Below the pieces are notes generated by a model, which searched no databases, was not told the origin of the DNA, and was given only the letters and a program-made list of their open reading frames with translations. From UBA4479 sp963974935 (GTDB lineage Bacteria; Pseudomonadota; Alphaproteobacteria; Rhodospirillales; Casp-alpha2), in contig CAXBEV010000008.1 of assembly GCA_963974935.1 (NCBI GenBank), positions 95,009-159,008 on the forward strand: 64,000 nt of DNA, given 5' to 3'. The translations under genes and the position numbers were made by a program. This document shows, in pieces, positions 53,886 through 63,625 of the stretch (positions within the stretch are counted from its first letter, which is position 1; each line of letters starts with the position of its first letter).

Positions 53886-54575
53886 ATGAGCAACGGCAAG
53901 CGAATCCTGATCGTTGATGATGATGAAGATTTGGTAGCAATGCTGAGTGATCAGCTGAAGCTGCACGAAGAATTCCAGGTCACGACCTCGCTCAGTGCGG
54001 CTGATAGTCTTGAGATCGTCAAAACCGGTACTTTCGACATGATTTTGTTGGATGTGGGCCTGCCGGACATGGATGGCCGCGAAGTATGCCGCTTGATGCG
54101 TCGAGGCGGCGTCCGCACACCGATCATAATGTTGACCGGTGCGGATACTGACGCGGACACGATCTTGGGTCTGGATGCCGGTGCCAATGACTATGTCACC
54201 AAGCCGTTTAAACTGGGTGTTTTGTTGGCCAGATTGCGTGCGCATATTCGTCAGCATGAACGTAGCGACGATGCGGTTTTTTCGATTGGTCCGTACACAT
54301 TTCAGCCGGCCAATAAATTGCTGGTCCGCGAAGCGGACCAGCGCAAAGTGCGCCTGACCGATAAAGAAACTGCGATCCTTAAGTATTTGTTTCGGGCCGG
54401 CGACAAACCGGTGGCACGGGAAAAACTTTTGGATGAGGTTTGGGGGTATAATGCCGCCGTGACCACGCACACGCTGGAAACCCATGTGTATCGATTGCGT
54501 CAAAAAATCGAAGCCGATCCATCAAACGCAAAAATATTGGTGACTGAGCCCGGCGGTTACAAGCTGATCCCGTGA
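53886..54575 (+). CDS. OmpR-family response regulator
   Basis: Receiver domain with DDDED (11-15), phosphoacceptor D56 in ILLDVGLPD and YVTKPF (Lys about 107). A winged-helix DNA-binding domain follows: RLTDKETAILKYLF, then THTLETHVYRLRQKIE and GGYKLIP. Length is 229 aa. No histidine kinase lies beside it, so its partner is elsewhere. An orphan regulator; target genes unknown. Confidence 0.93.
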   Translation: MSNGKRILIVDDDEDLVAMLSDQLKLHEEFQVTTSLSAADSLEIVKTGTFDMILLDVGLPDMDGREVCRLMRRGGVRTPIIMLTGADTDADTILGLDAGANDYVTKPFKLGVLLARLRAHIRQHERSDDAVFSIGPYTFQPANKLLVREADQRKVRLTDKETAILKYLFRAGDKPVAREKLLDEVWGYNAAVTTHTLETHVYRLRQKIEADPSNAKILVTEPGGYKLIP

Positions 54576-54586
54576 TCGGCGGGCGC

Positions 54587-55216
54587 TTAGCGCGTCAGAT
54601 CGAATTTCAGAAAATTGGCGTTGAACTGATCATCGGCGATGGGCTCGCCAAAGCGTGGGTTGAGCAACGTCACGTCCGTGGTGATGCCCTGCGCATCGAC
54701 AATTGACCACTTGCGCAACTGCATCGGATTTTCCGACACCACCAACGTCAGCTCGCCGGCCAGCGGGTCGCTGGTTTTGACGATGCTGATGCGGATTGTA
54801 TTCGCGGCGCGCTGAAAATCTGTCACTGTTAGATCTTTGCCGGTGAATGAAAAATCATCGCGTAGCAAAAATGCTGCCGGTGTGTCGTCGACGGGGATGT
54901 GGTTGACCTGTTGTAATTCGGTGTCGATGTAGCTCAGGTACTCACCGTTAGCGATGATCAAGATCGGCGTCGGCGGATCGTATTCGATCCGCAGATGCTT
55001 CGGGCGCGACAAAAGGATGGTGCCGTTTGCGGTCTCACCGGTGGAAGAAATCTGTAAAAATCCGCTTTGCAGCGTATTGATCTCGTCCAGATAGTCGCTG
55101 ACGCGTTTCAGCTGCGTATGCTGTTCCGCATTCAGCGGTACCGCTTGCAGCGCCGCTGCAGTGTTTGATGGCAGCAGCAAAAATGCGGCGAAGAAGGTGG
55201 CGATCAAAGCTCTCAT
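54587..55216 (-). CDS. lolA: LolA-type outer-membrane lipoprotein carrier
   Basis: Periplasmic carrier that shuttles lipoproteins from LolCDE to the outer membrane. Signal peptide MRALIATFFAAFLLLPS from the ATG at 55216. Mature LolA fold: VSDYLDEINTLQSGFLQ, GTILLSRPKHLRIEYDPPTPILIIANGEYLSYIDTE. Length is 209 aa. Downstream of ftsK, as in many proteobacteria. Confidence 0.9.
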   Translation of the reverse strand: MRALIATFFAAFLLLPSNTAAALQAVPLNAEQHTQLKRVSDYLDEINTLQSGFLQISSTGETANGTILLSRPKHLRIEYDPPTPILIIANGEYLSYIDTELQQVNHIPVDDTPAAFLLRDDFSFTGKDLTVTDFQRAANTIRISIVKTSDPLAGELTLVVSENPMQLRKWSIVDAQGITTDVTLLNPRFGEPIADDQFNANFLKFDLTR

Positions 55217-55276
55217 GACCGCGTTTCTAAGCGCATATTGTGGCAAGGTAAAGGCGGTGTGCAGCACCAACAATGA

Positions 55277-57709
55277 TCAATGATCGCCGATCAGTACTTC
55301 GCGACGGCCGACCCGGTTGGCGGCACTGACGACGCCTTCTTTTTCCATCATCTCGACGATCCGGGCGGCCCGGTTATAGCCGATCTGGAAATGCCGCTGG
55401 ATAAAGCTGGTCGATGCCTTGCCTTCGCGGGCGACCAGGGCAACGGCTTGGTCATAGTGTTCGTCGTGGTTTTCGCCGCCAGCGCTGCCGCCGGCCTCGC
55501 CGAATATTGGCTCGCCCGTATCTTCGGTGATTGATTCCAGATAATCGGGCTGGCCTTGTTCTTTTAGGTAGCCGACCACGCGTTCGACTTCCTCGTCCGA
55601 CACGAACGGGCCGTGCACGCGAGAAATCCGCCCGCCACCGGCCATATACAGCATGTCGCCTTGGCCCAGCAATTGTTCCGCGCCCTGCTCGCCAAGGATC
55701 GTGCGGCTGTCGATCTTAGACGTCACTTGGAAGCTGATACGGGTTGGGAAGTTAGCTTTGATGGTGCCGGTAATGACGTCCACCGATGGGCGCTGCGTTG
55801 CCATCATCAAGTGGATACCTGCGGCACGGGCCATTTGTGCTAAGCGTTGAATCGCGGCTTCGACGTCTTTGCCGGCGACCAGCATCAAGTCCGCCATTTC
55901 GTCGACGACGACGACAATATACGGCAGTGCGTCCATCGGCAGCGGTTGATCTTCGTGCACCGGCTTACCTTCGTGATCGAAACCGGTTTGGACGCTACGG
56001 CTCAAGCTTTCGCCTTTTTTCGATGCTTCTTTCAAGCGCGCGTTATAGCCGGCGATGTTGCGGACACCCATCTGGCTCATGGCGCGGTAGCGGTCTTCCA
56101 TTTCGCGGACGACCCATTTCAACGCAACCACAGCCTTGGTCGGGTCGGTGACGACCGGTGTCAACAGATGCGGAATATCTTGATACACCGAAAGTTCAAG
56201 CATCTTCGGATCGATCATGATGAACTTGCAGCGCTCGGGCGGCTGGTTGTACAGCAACGACAAGATCATTGTGTTCATGGCGACCGACTTACCCGACCCG
56301 GTGGTTCCGGCGATCAAAAGGTGCGGCATCTTTGTCAGATCGACGGTGACCGGCCCGCCGCCGATGTCCTTGCCCAGTGCCAGCGGTAATTCGGCCTTGG
56401 TCTTCTCAAAATCGCTGGACCCTAAAAGTTCGCGCAAATGCACGGTTTCGCGGTTTGCGTTCGGCAGCTCGATGCCAATAACGTTGCGGCCGGGCACGGT
56501 TGCGACGCGGACAGACACCGCGCTCATCGACCGTGCAATATCATCGGCAAGACCGATCACGCGGGACGTTTTGGTGCCGGGTGCGGGTTCAAGTTCATAC
56601 AGTGTCACCACCGGGCCCGGTCGGACTTTAACGATCTCACCTTTAACGCCGTATTCTTCGAGCACGGTCGAGAGATAGCGTGCGTTCTGCTGCAGCGCTT
56701 CGCGGCTTTCTCGGCTTTCGGCTGGCGCGACGATGGGCAGGTCCAAAAGCTCGAGTGGTGGCTGAGCGCTCTCATCATCACTACTAAGCGGTAGTTTATG
56801 TTGGCGGCGCGCCTCGGCCTGACGACCAGTCTTGGCCCGCTTCGGTCGCGGGGCGACGACAGGCTCGGGCGCTTTTGCACGGGGGAAGACGGCATCCAAG
56901 GCACCACCTTGTTCCGGCACATCTTCGTAAGCCGTATAGCCGTCTTCGTTGATATCGTCGTGATCATCAACATTTTTGGCGTTGGCATCTTGAAAACGAT
57001 TACGAAGACGAAGGCTTACGTCATGCGCTTGTGTGCTGAGTGAGCGAATACCGTGTGCCGTATCGCGGACCAAGTGCGCGCCTTGTTTGGTGCCGCGCCA
57101 AATGACGCGGGCGGCATTCATCCAGTCCGTCGGGCGCATGCCGAGTGAAATGATGGCGGCAATAAATGCGACGACGCCGGCGCCGGTCGCGATCCAGACG
57201 GTTACATCCCGCAAGCCCATGCGGCCTGCCCATTCAGCCATTTCGCCAAGAGCCAGCGAGCCCGCGACGCCGCCAAGCCCAACCGCAAGCGGCCAGCCGT
57301 TCGGTGTGCTCGGTGCGGCCAAGGCGATGGATGCGGCGATAACGGCTAAAATAAGCCATGCGAGGCGGCCACCCGGGCGCGCCAAGGTGCCGTGGGTTAA
57401 GATCTTTGCCGCCCATACCGCAAGGACACTCGGCACCAAAAGCGCCGCGTAACCAATAATTTGTAACGTTAGATCTGCAAACAACGCACCCCAAGGGCCG
57501 GCGATATTGATGGCACGGTTATCGGTGGCGCTGTTCAATGAGGGATCGCCCGGCGCATAAGACAATAATGCGGCGCCCAAAATGGCGGCCATACCGATCA
57601 AGACTAAACCGAGCCCCTGCCATGCGCGACGCTTTAAGGCGTCGGTGACGGCGATCGGCAGGAATGGGTCGGCGGCTTTCCCGCCAGCGTGGGATCTGAG
57701 GACTGTCAT
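55277..57709 (-). CDS. ftsK: DNA translocase FtsK
   Basis: Septal DNA pump that clears chromosomes and activates dimer resolution. About four N-terminal membrane spans (AWQGLGLVLIGMAAILG and following), an acidic linker and the RecA-like motor with Walker A AGTTGSGKS and Walker B VVVVDEMADLM. A C-terminal gamma winged-helix (YNRAARIVEMMEKEGVV) reads KOPS. Length is 810 aa. Next to lolA on the minus strand. Confidence 0.97.
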   Translation of the reverse strand: MTVLRSHAGGKAADPFLPIAVTDALKRRAWQGLGLVLIGMAAILGAALLSYAPGDPSLNSATDNRAINIAGPWGALFADLTLQIIGYAALLVPSVLAVWAAKILTHGTLARPGGRLAWLILAVIAASIALAAPSTPNGWPLAVGLGGVAGSLALGEMAEWAGRMGLRDVTVWIATGAGVVAFIAAIISLGMRPTDWMNAARVIWRGTKQGAHLVRDTAHGIRSLSTQAHDVSLRLRNRFQDANAKNVDDHDDINEDGYTAYEDVPEQGGALDAVFPRAKAPEPVVAPRPKRAKTGRQAEARRQHKLPLSSDDESAQPPLELLDLPIVAPAESRESREALQQNARYLSTVLEEYGVKGEIVKVRPGPVVTLYELEPAPGTKTSRVIGLADDIARSMSAVSVRVATVPGRNVIGIELPNANRETVHLRELLGSSDFEKTKAELPLALGKDIGGGPVTVDLTKMPHLLIAGTTGSGKSVAMNTMILSLLYNQPPERCKFIMIDPKMLELSVYQDIPHLLTPVVTDPTKAVVALKWVVREMEDRYRAMSQMGVRNIAGYNARLKEASKKGESLSRSVQTGFDHEGKPVHEDQPLPMDALPYIVVVVDEMADLMLVAGKDVEAAIQRLAQMARAAGIHLMMATQRPSVDVITGTIKANFPTRISFQVTSKIDSRTILGEQGAEQLLGQGDMLYMAGGGRISRVHGPFVSDEEVERVVGYLKEQGQPDYLESITEDTGEPIFGEAGGSAGGENHDEHYDQAVALVAREGKASTSFIQRHFQIGYNRAARIVEMMEKEGVVSAANRVGRREVLIGDH

Positions 57710-57931
57710 ACATTGGTGGTACGCCCCGAAGTATTGACAGAAGGTTAACGTCGATGATGTCTCGTGAATGTCTGGGGGCTGGGCGAATTTCTTGCTGTGT
57801 TAACGTGAATTAACCACTAAATATCGGGGGGTTAGACGAAAGCGCTTAGAAGCCGCTTTGGGCAGCCCCTCGGATTCGCTTGCTCGATTCGCTGGATGTT
57901 GAGGGGCGTTTCGGGATGATCTTAAAAAGAT

Positions 57932-57963
57932 GAAAGCCGGGCGGATTATGCCGCCCGGCTTTC
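57932..57963 (-). terminator. Intrinsic terminator of the glnK-amtB operon
   Basis: A 13-bp perfect stem (reverse strand reads GAAAGCCGGGCGG and its complement, loop CATAAT) is followed by CATCTTTTT. It lies 30 bases past the amtB stop. Confidence 0.92.
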
Positions 57964-57992
57964 TGGGGAGAACCGTCTGATCTCGAGAGAAA

Positions 57993-59315
57993 TCAGAGGG
58001 TCTGGGAGCCCTTACCGAACTCTGGGTAAGCTTCCATAGCCAGCTCGCTGGTATCGAGGCCTGCATGTTCGGCATCTTCATCGACACGAATGCCGATCGT
58101 TACTTTCAAGATCATCCAAACGATGGCACTTGCGATGAACACAAACGCACCGATTGCAACGATACCGGTCAGCTGGGTGGTGAATGTGGCGCTTTCACTG
58201 GTGAACAGAACCGCCATCGTGCCCCAGATACCGGCCACGAGGTGGACCGAAATGGCACCAACAACGTCGTCGATCTTCAGCTTGTCGAGAAGCGGAATGA
58301 AGATCACGACCAAAATGCCACCGACACCGCCGATTGCGACCGCTTGCAGCAGGGACGGAGCGTCCGGAGCTGCGGTGATCGAAACCAGACCGGCCAGCGC
58401 GCCGTTCAGCGCCATGGTCAAGTCAACTTTCTTGAACATGATCTGCGACAGGATCATCGAGGTGATGACGCCGCCTGCAGCTGCTGTGTTGGTGTTGATG
58501 TAGATGTTGGAGATCGCAATAGCGTCTGCACCGGTACCCAGTGCCAACTGCGAACCACCGTTAAAGCCGAACCAGCCCATCCACAGGATGAACGTGCCGA
58601 GCGTTGCGAGCGGTAGGTTTGCACCCGGCATCGGGTTGACGCGACCGTCAGCCGAATACTTGCCGAGACGCGGACCCAAGATGATAGCGCCAGCCAAAGC
58701 CGCCCAACCACCGACCGAGTGCACGATCGTGGAACCAGCGAAGTCGGAGAAGCCCATGTCGGACAACCAACCAGCGCCCCACGTCCAAGAACCTTGGATC
58801 GGGTAGATCACGCCGGTCAACACGACGACGAAGATCAGGAACGGCCAAAGCTTGATGCGCTCAGCCAAGGTGCCGGAAACGATCGATGCGGTTGCAGCAA
58901 CAAACACCATCTGGAAGAACCAGTCGGAAGAGGCTGCATAGCCACCGGCTTCGAAGGCACCTTCGGCTTCACCTGCAGGCTGACCCCACAATGAGAACGT
59001 ACCGATGTAACCACCGTCAACGCCAGCGTACATCACGTTGTAGCCGATGAGGAAGTACATGATCGCAGCGACCGAGAACAAAGAGATGTTCTTGAGCAAC
59101 TGCATGGTGGTATTCTTCGAACGCACGAGACCGGCTTCGAGCATGGCAAAACCAGCAGCCATCCAGAACACCAGCACGCCATGGAACATAAAGCTCAGCG
59201 TGTTGAAGATGTATTGTACTTCGCCGTTAACCTCGGCCTTTGCCGTGGATGCGAAGCCCGCGATCACCATCGACATGACGGCGAACGGCAAGACGCGTTT
59301 AATCATTTTTTTCAT
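57993..59315 (-). CDS. amtB: Ammonium transporter
   Basis: 440 aa. Cleavable signal (MKKMIKRVLPFAVMSMVIAG to STAKA) then about eleven spans. Amt motifs FMFHGVLVFWMAAGFAMLEAGLVRSKN and GFSDFAGSTIVHSVGGWAALAGA with pore histidines are present. A GAGAGGGG element precedes the ATG at 59315. Partner gene glnK ends 13 bases upstream, the standard nitrogen-control pair. Confidence 0.96.
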   Translation of the reverse strand: MKKMIKRVLPFAVMSMVIAGFASTAKAEVNGEVQYIFNTLSFMFHGVLVFWMAAGFAMLEAGLVRSKNTTMQLLKNISLFSVAAIMYFLIGYNVMYAGVDGGYIGTFSLWGQPAGEAEGAFEAGGYAASSDWFFQMVFVAATASIVSGTLAERIKLWPFLIFVVVLTGVIYPIQGSWTWGAGWLSDMGFSDFAGSTIVHSVGGWAALAGAIILGPRLGKYSADGRVNPMPGANLPLATLGTFILWMGWFGFNGGSQLALGTGADAIAISNIYINTNTAAAGGVITSMILSQIMFKKVDLTMALNGALAGLVSITAAPDAPSLLQAVAIGGVGGILVVIFIPLLDKLKIDDVVGAISVHLVAGIWGTMAVLFTSESATFTTQLTGIVAIGAFVFIASAIVWMILKVTIGIRVDEDAEHAGLDTSELAMEAYPEFGKGSQTL

Positions 59316-59328
59316 CGTTCGACCCCTC

Positions 59329-59667
59329 TCAAAGAGCTTCCGCATCGGTCTCGCCGGTGCGGATACGGACCGCTTTGTCGAGCGAGCAGACGAAAATCTT
59401 GCCGTCACCGATCTTGCCGGTCATGGCTGTCTTCTGCACTGTCTCAACAACTTGCTCGACGAGATCGTCGACGCAGGCGATTTCGATTTTGACCTTAGGG
59501 AGGAAATTCACTTGATATTCCGCCCCGCGATAGATTTCAGCTTGGCCCTTTTGCCGGCCGAAACCTTTGACCTCGGATACGGTCATACCTTCAATCCCCA
59601 GAGGCGTAAGTGCTTCGCGCACCTCTTCGAGTTTAAAGGGCTTGATGACCGCCATGATCATTTTCAT
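59329..59667 (-). CDS. glnK: PII nitrogen regulatory protein
   Basis: 112-aa trimeric PII signal protein. T-loop with the uridylylation Tyr51 in RGAEYQVNFLPKVKIE and C-terminal GKIGDGKIFV. The pairing with amtB and the QVNF T-loop fit GlnK (GlnJ) rather than GlnB. A sigma-54 type promoter lies about 100 bases upstream. Confidence 0.94.
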   Translation of the reverse strand: MKMIMAVIKPFKLEEVREALTPLGIEGMTVSEVKGFGRQKGQAEIYRGAEYQVNFLPKVKIEIACVDDLVEQVVETVQKTAMTGKIGDGKIFVCSLDKAVRIRTGETDAEAL

Positions 59668-59770
59668 GTCGCTCTCCTTCAGTTGCGTTTAACGACGCCA
59701 CAGCGGTAAAAACCGCTCGACGACCGTCATTGGGGTATACGGGGGCCCATGTGGGCCGCGCTCCCCCTCT

Positions 59771-59786
59771 ATCAAGGTCCGTGCCA
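59771..59786 (-). promoter_or_regulatory. Likely sigma-54 promoter of glnK-amtB
   Basis: The reverse strand reads TGGCACGGACCTTGAT, matching the -24/-12 consensus TGGCAC-N5-TTGCW in all but one base (A for C at -12), with the right GG to G spacing. It lies about 104 bases before the glnK start. Confidence 0.6.
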
Positions 59787-59949
59787 GATTCGTTTGGTGC
59801 AAATAGTTACTTTAAAATCAGATAGTTGACAGAAATAATGCAAAAGTGGAATGATCGGGAACGTCATATTCGCGCCATATTTCTGCCCAAAATTTAGCCG
59901 TGCTTAAAAAATAAGCACAAAAAACACCATAACTTCTCCCTGGACAGCG

Positions 59950-59966
59950 GTGCTCGGAGGGAGCAC
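59950..59966. other. Stem-loop upstream of ubiH
   Basis: GTGCTC-GGAGG-GAGCAC: perfect 6-bp stem with a GGAGG loop, 38 bases before the ubiH ATG. The rest of the 337-base gap 59668-60004 holds the glnK promoter region and no gene. Confidence 0.4.
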
Positions 59967-60004
59967 GTAAAAGGGGCCTTCATTCAGCGCTCGTGAGAAA
60001 ATAG

Positions 60005-61243
60005 ATGACGACAAACGTGCAACGTTCGGATGTTTTGGTGATTGGCGGCGGCTTGGTTGGTGCCGTTGCCGCGCGCGCGCTGTCGCATGCGGGGCTATCC
60101 GTCACCGTGATTGACGGCGAAGATCCAAAAACAGTCACGCAGGCCGGGTTCGATGGTCGCGCGTCGGCAATTGCAGCGGCGTCGAAGCGGTTGTTGCGTG
60201 CGCTGGATATTTGGCCGCATTTGGCCGATCAGGTTTCGCCGATCTTAGATATCCGCGTCGCCGACGGGGCCTCGCCGCTCTATTTGCATTATGATCACGA
60301 AGATGTTGGTGCCGGCCCGCTCGGCTACCTCGCTGAAAATCGACATATTCGTTTGGCGGCGTTGGCTGCGGTGGCGGCGGATGCGAACATTCAGTTTGTG
60401 GCGCCGAACCGCGTCGAGACTCTTGAGCGAGACCGCAGTGGCGTGCGTGCCGTGCTCAGCGACGGTTCCGAAGTTGTCGCGTCGCTCGCTATTGCTGCCG
60501 ACGGGCGCGGCTCGGGTGTGCGTAAGGATGCCGGTATTCGCGTCACCGGCTGGCGCTACCCGCAAGAAGCGATTGTCTGTACGGTTGAGCATGAGCATCC
60601 TCATGCCTTTGTCGCACATGAACATTTTCTGCCTGCGGGTCCGTTTGCAATTTTGCCGTTGAAAGGCACGGCGGCGAAGCCCGGTTGCCGGTCTTCCATC
60701 GTTTGGACGGAGCGTGCGGCACATGCCCGCACCATGGTCAACTTGGATGACCGTACGTTTTTGACCGAACTGGCGCGCCGCTTCGGCGATTTCATGGGTG
60801 AGATCGAGGTTGTTGGGCCGAGGTTTTGCCATCCGCTCGGCCTGCAATTTGCCGAGACGGCGGTGGCCGAGCGTTTGGTCCTGGTGGGGGACGCGGATCA
60901 CGGTATGCATCCGATCGCAGGCCAAGGCTTGAATATGGGATACCGCGACGTCGCCGCGTTGACCGATGTGCTCAGTGATGCGCGCCGACTTGGCCAAGAT
61001 ATCGGCAGTGCGGCTGTGCTTGCCCGCTACAAACGCTGGCGGCGTTTCGACAACACGTTGATGCTTGCCGTCACCGATGGCCTCAATCGCCTATTTTCAA
61101 ATGATGTCACGCCGATCCGCATGGCCCGTGATGCCGGTCTGGCCGCGGTCAATCGCATCCCGCCTTTGAAAAAAATGCTGATGCGTTCAGCAATGGGGTT
61201 GAGCGGTGATTTGCCGCGCCTAATGCAACGCGCTGCCGAATAA
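60005..61243 (+). CDS. UbiH/UbiF/VisC family FAD monooxygenase
   Basis: 412-aa flavin hydroxylase of ubiquinone biosynthesis type. FAD Rossmann VLVIGGGLVGAVAARAL, central DGRGSGVRKDAGIR and C-terminal VLVGDADHGMHPIAGQGLNMGYRDVAALTDVL with the GD motif. Which ring position it hydroxylates cannot be told by eye. On its own transcript between glnK and the DUF971 gene. Confidence 0.92.
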   Translation: MTTNVQRSDVLVIGGGLVGAVAARALSHAGLSVTVIDGEDPKTVTQAGFDGRASAIAAASKRLLRALDIWPHLADQVSPILDIRVADGASPLYLHYDHEDVGAGPLGYLAENRHIRLAALAAVAADANIQFVAPNRVETLERDRSGVRAVLSDGSEVVASLAIAADGRGSGVRKDAGIRVTGWRYPQEAIVCTVEHEHPHAFVAHEHFLPAGPFAILPLKGTAAKPGCRSSIVWTERAAHARTMVNLDDRTFLTELARRFGDFMGEIEVVGPRFCHPLGLQFAETAVAERLVLVGDADHGMHPIAGQGLNMGYRDVAALTDVLSDARRLGQDIGSAAVLARYKRWRRFDNTLMLAVTDGLNRLFSNDVTPIRMARDAGLAAVNRIPPLKKMLMRSAMGLSGDLPRLMQRAAE

Positions 61244-61267
61244 ATTTTTCACGTTTGGCATCGCACT

Positions 61268-61642
61268 TTATGGATCTCGACTGAGGCCTTTTTCTTCTAG
61301 CGCCGCGAGGTAGCCGCTCCATAATTCGTCTTTGTGGGCTCCCATGTCGAAAAGCGTATCCCACGAAAATATACCGGTGTCATGCATGTCATCAAATTTA
61401 AGTCGCACCGCGTAATTGCCGACCGGCTCAACACCCATGATGCCGACATGGCGCCGCCCGGCGATAATGGTTTTCTGCCCGGGCCCGTGGCCTTGAACTT
61501 CGGCGGACGGACTCTCGACGCGCAGCAACTCAGCCGGTAAGGCAACGGTGACACCGCCTTCAAAATCTACTTCCAGAATTTTTTCTTCGCGCTTGAGCCG
61601 GATTTCGCTGGGCCGGTGTTTTTGGCTGAAGGTATCGGCCAC
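61268..61642 (-). CDS. DUF971 domain protein
   Basis: 124 aa. GBBH-like N-terminal domain (IRLKREEKILEVDFEGG, ALPAELLRVESPSAEVQGHG, VGNYAVRLKFDDMHDTGIFSWDTLFDMG), the DUF971 signature. This fold binds metal or Fe-S clusters in relatives such as ApbC-linked proteins. Role here unknown. It converges with the ubiH-like gene and follows the Trm112-like gene by 2 bases. Confidence 0.92.
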   Translation of the reverse strand: MADTFSQKHRPSEIRLKREEKILEVDFEGGVTVALPAELLRVESPSAEVQGHGPGQKTIIAGRRHVGIMGVEPVGNYAVRLKFDDMHDTGIFSWDTLFDMGAHKDELWSGYLAALEEKGLSRDP

Positions 61643-61644
61643 GG

Positions 61645-61851
61645 TTATTTGTCCGCCTTTGGGGCGGTGTGCTCGTCGATTTCGCGGGCTTCATCGCTGA
61701 GCATAATCGGAATACCATCGCGGATCGGAAACGCCAGCCCGGCTTTGTCGCTAATCAGCTCTTGGTGTTCACGGTCATAGCGCAGCGGCCCTTTGGTCAA
61801 CGGGCAAACTAGGATTTCCAAAAGTTTGGGGTCGACTTCGGTGGTGTTCAT
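61645..61851 (-). CDS. Trm112-family small protein
   Basis: 68 aa starting MNTTEVDPKLLEILVCPLTK, then GPLRYDREHQELISDKAGLAFPIRDGIPIML. This is the bacterial Trm112-like (UPF0434) family. Only one cysteine of a usual zinc set is present, so zinc binding is doubtful. Sits between DUF971 and the Lon-N gene. Confidence 0.92.
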   Translation of the reverse strand: MNTTEVDPKLLEILVCPLTKGPLRYDREHQELISDKAGLAFPIRDGIPIMLSDEAREIDEHTAPKADK

Positions 61852-61893
61852 GGGTGTCTCCCGCGGAAAATTTAAATCACGTACTTATATTAT

Positions 61894-62580
61894 TTATTGG
61901 CGCATATCAGATGACGGTGTGCCGGTTTCGTGTAACGCGAATTCAAACATGCTGATGAGTAGCCGCCCGCGCTCAAGTGTGTTTGCACATTCCAATAACG
62001 CTTGTTTTTCGCCGGGTCCAAACGGACATGACATGGCCAGCGATGTCACCAACACCCCGTCTGGGGCACCTTCGATGGACTCTATATCAGCCTCGATCCC
62101 TTTCAGCACGAAATACCGGTTCATTGCGGCAAGCAGGCTTTCGCGATCTTCAAGCGTACCGTCAGATGCCAGCGTTTTGACCTCAAGGTCTGAAAGATAA
62201 GGCGTATAATCCGGGCGTATCCGGCGGTAGCCGTCGACGCCCGTCAGTTCTTTGCCCACACGAAAACGGCAAACCCCTTGTAGGGAAATCACATATCGCC
62301 CGTCACCGGTCTCGGTGAACTGGATAATGCGGCCAACGCATCCAACCTCATAAAGCGCGGTGCCATCGGGGATCTGCCGCTCGTCCTTTTCGGCGAATGG
62401 CTGAATCATGCCGATCAATCGCCCGTGCCCCAGCGCGTCTTCGATCATATTCAGATAACGCGACTCGAAAATGTTCAGCGGCATCTGCCCACCCGGCAGC
62501 AACAAGGCGCCCGGAAGCGGAAATACGGCTAAGTCGGTCGGCAGCATTTCAACGGTCGTATAGCGGGGACGTTCGACCAT
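61894..62580 (-). CDS. LON peptidase substrate-binding domain protein
   Basis: 228 aa with the Lon N-terminal fold only, no ATPase or protease: LAVFPLPGALLLPGGQMPLNIFESRYLNMIEDAL, then RLIGMIQPFAE and GVCRFRVGKEL. Stand-alone Lon-N proteins are common beside thioredoxin-like genes in alphaproteobacteria. I chose the ATG at 62580. Function not established. It follows the CnoX-type gene by 16 bases. Confidence 0.9.
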   Translation of the reverse strand: MVERPRYTTVEMLPTDLAVFPLPGALLLPGGQMPLNIFESRYLNMIEDALGHGRLIGMIQPFAEKDERQIPDGTALYEVGCVGRIIQFTETGDGRYVISLQGVCRFRVGKELTGVDGYRRIRPDYTPYLSDLEVKTLASDGTLEDRESLLAAMNRYFVLKGIEADIESIEGAPDGVLVTSLAMSCPFGPGEKQALLECANTLERGRLLISMFEFALHETGTPSSDMRQ

Positions 62581-62596
62581 AGTTCGGGCCCCTGAT

Positions 62597-63625
62597 TTAT
62601 GAGAACAAGACCGACGATAGGCGGCGTCGGCCACTCACCGTTAACTCGTGGGCGCCCCCCAAGGCATCGAAAATCTTGATCAACTGTTCGCGCGCAGCCC
62701 CGTCATTCCAATCTTTTTTCCGGGCGATAATCTCCAATAAGGCATCAATCGCTTCTTCGTTTTTGCGCGCCGCATACAATGCGAGGGCTAAATCAAAGCG
62801 TGCTTGATGGTCTTTGGGATCGGCATTGACCTTTGCCTGTAATTCGGCGATATCGCCGGCGTCTTCAATATTTTCTTCAAGCTCGATTGTCGAAATAGCC
62901 GCCGCAATGGTGGATTTCATTTTCCAAGCTTCGGGCAGTGCATCGGCGGTCTTGCGCGCGCCCTCAAGGTCGCCGCTCGCTGCCATGGCGCGCAAGATAC
63001 CGGCAACGGCGCGCTCGCTCTCCGGGCTTTGAGCTTGTGCTTCTTGATACAAGGCCAAGGCAAGCTCAGTGTCGTTCTCAGCAAGCGCTTTGTCGCCTTC
63101 ATCCAAGGCCGCTTCCAGGCCGCCTTTGGCGCCACCGGTCAGTTTTTCGACAAATGCACGTAGTTGGCTCTCGGGCACGGCACCTGTAAAGCCATCGACC
63201 GGTTGGCCATCTTTAAAAGCGTAGACCGCCGGAATCGACTGAACACGCATCTGCGCTGCCAATTCCTGGTTCTCATCCACATTGATTTTGACCATGCGCA
63301 CGGTGCCGCCGGCTTCGCGGACGATTTTTTCCAGCTGCGGGCCCATTTGTTTGCAGGGACCGCACCAAGGGGCCCAGAAATCGACGATGATCGGCACATG
63401 TGCTGACGCTTCAATGACGTCTTGCATGAAGCGGTTTGTATCGGTCTCGGTGATTACATCGCCGCCGACAGGCTTGGCATTGATGCCATCAGGTGCGTGC
63501 GGGTCCATGACGATTTCTGCTGTAGGTTCGGGTGGCCGCGCTGGGGCTGTCAGTGCGCCGGTGCCTTGCGAAGGATTGCCTTGCGTCGGATTCATGCTGC
63601 CGTCCGGATTGAGCTTAAACTCCAT
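62597..63625 (-). CDS. cnoX: Thioredoxin-TPR protein (CnoX/YbbN type)
   Basis: 342 aa. A Pro-rich N-terminal stretch, then a thioredoxin domain with the active CGPC at C88/C91 (VDFWAPWCGPCKQMGPQLEKI), then TPR helices (LEAALDEGDKALAENDTELALALYQEAQ and later repeats). CnoX in alphaproteobacteria keeps redox cysteines and combines holdase with thiol-oxidoreductase activity. The ATG at 63625 has GGGAGAG before it; a longer frame to 63814 lacks support. Confidence 0.92.
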   Translation of the reverse strand: MEFKLNPDGSMNPTQGNPSQGTGALTAPARPPEPTAEIVMDPHAPDGINAKPVGGDVITETDTNRFMQDVIEASAHVPIIVDFWAPWCGPCKQMGPQLEKIVREAGGTVRMVKINVDENQELAAQMRVQSIPAVYAFKDGQPVDGFTGAVPESQLRAFVEKLTGGAKGGLEAALDEGDKALAENDTELALALYQEAQAQSPESERAVAGILRAMAASGDLEGARKTADALPEAWKMKSTIAAAISTIELEENIEDAGDIAELQAKVNADPKDHQARFDLALALYAARKNEEAIDALLEIIARKKDWNDGAAREQLIKIFDALGGAHELTVSGRRRLSSVLFS

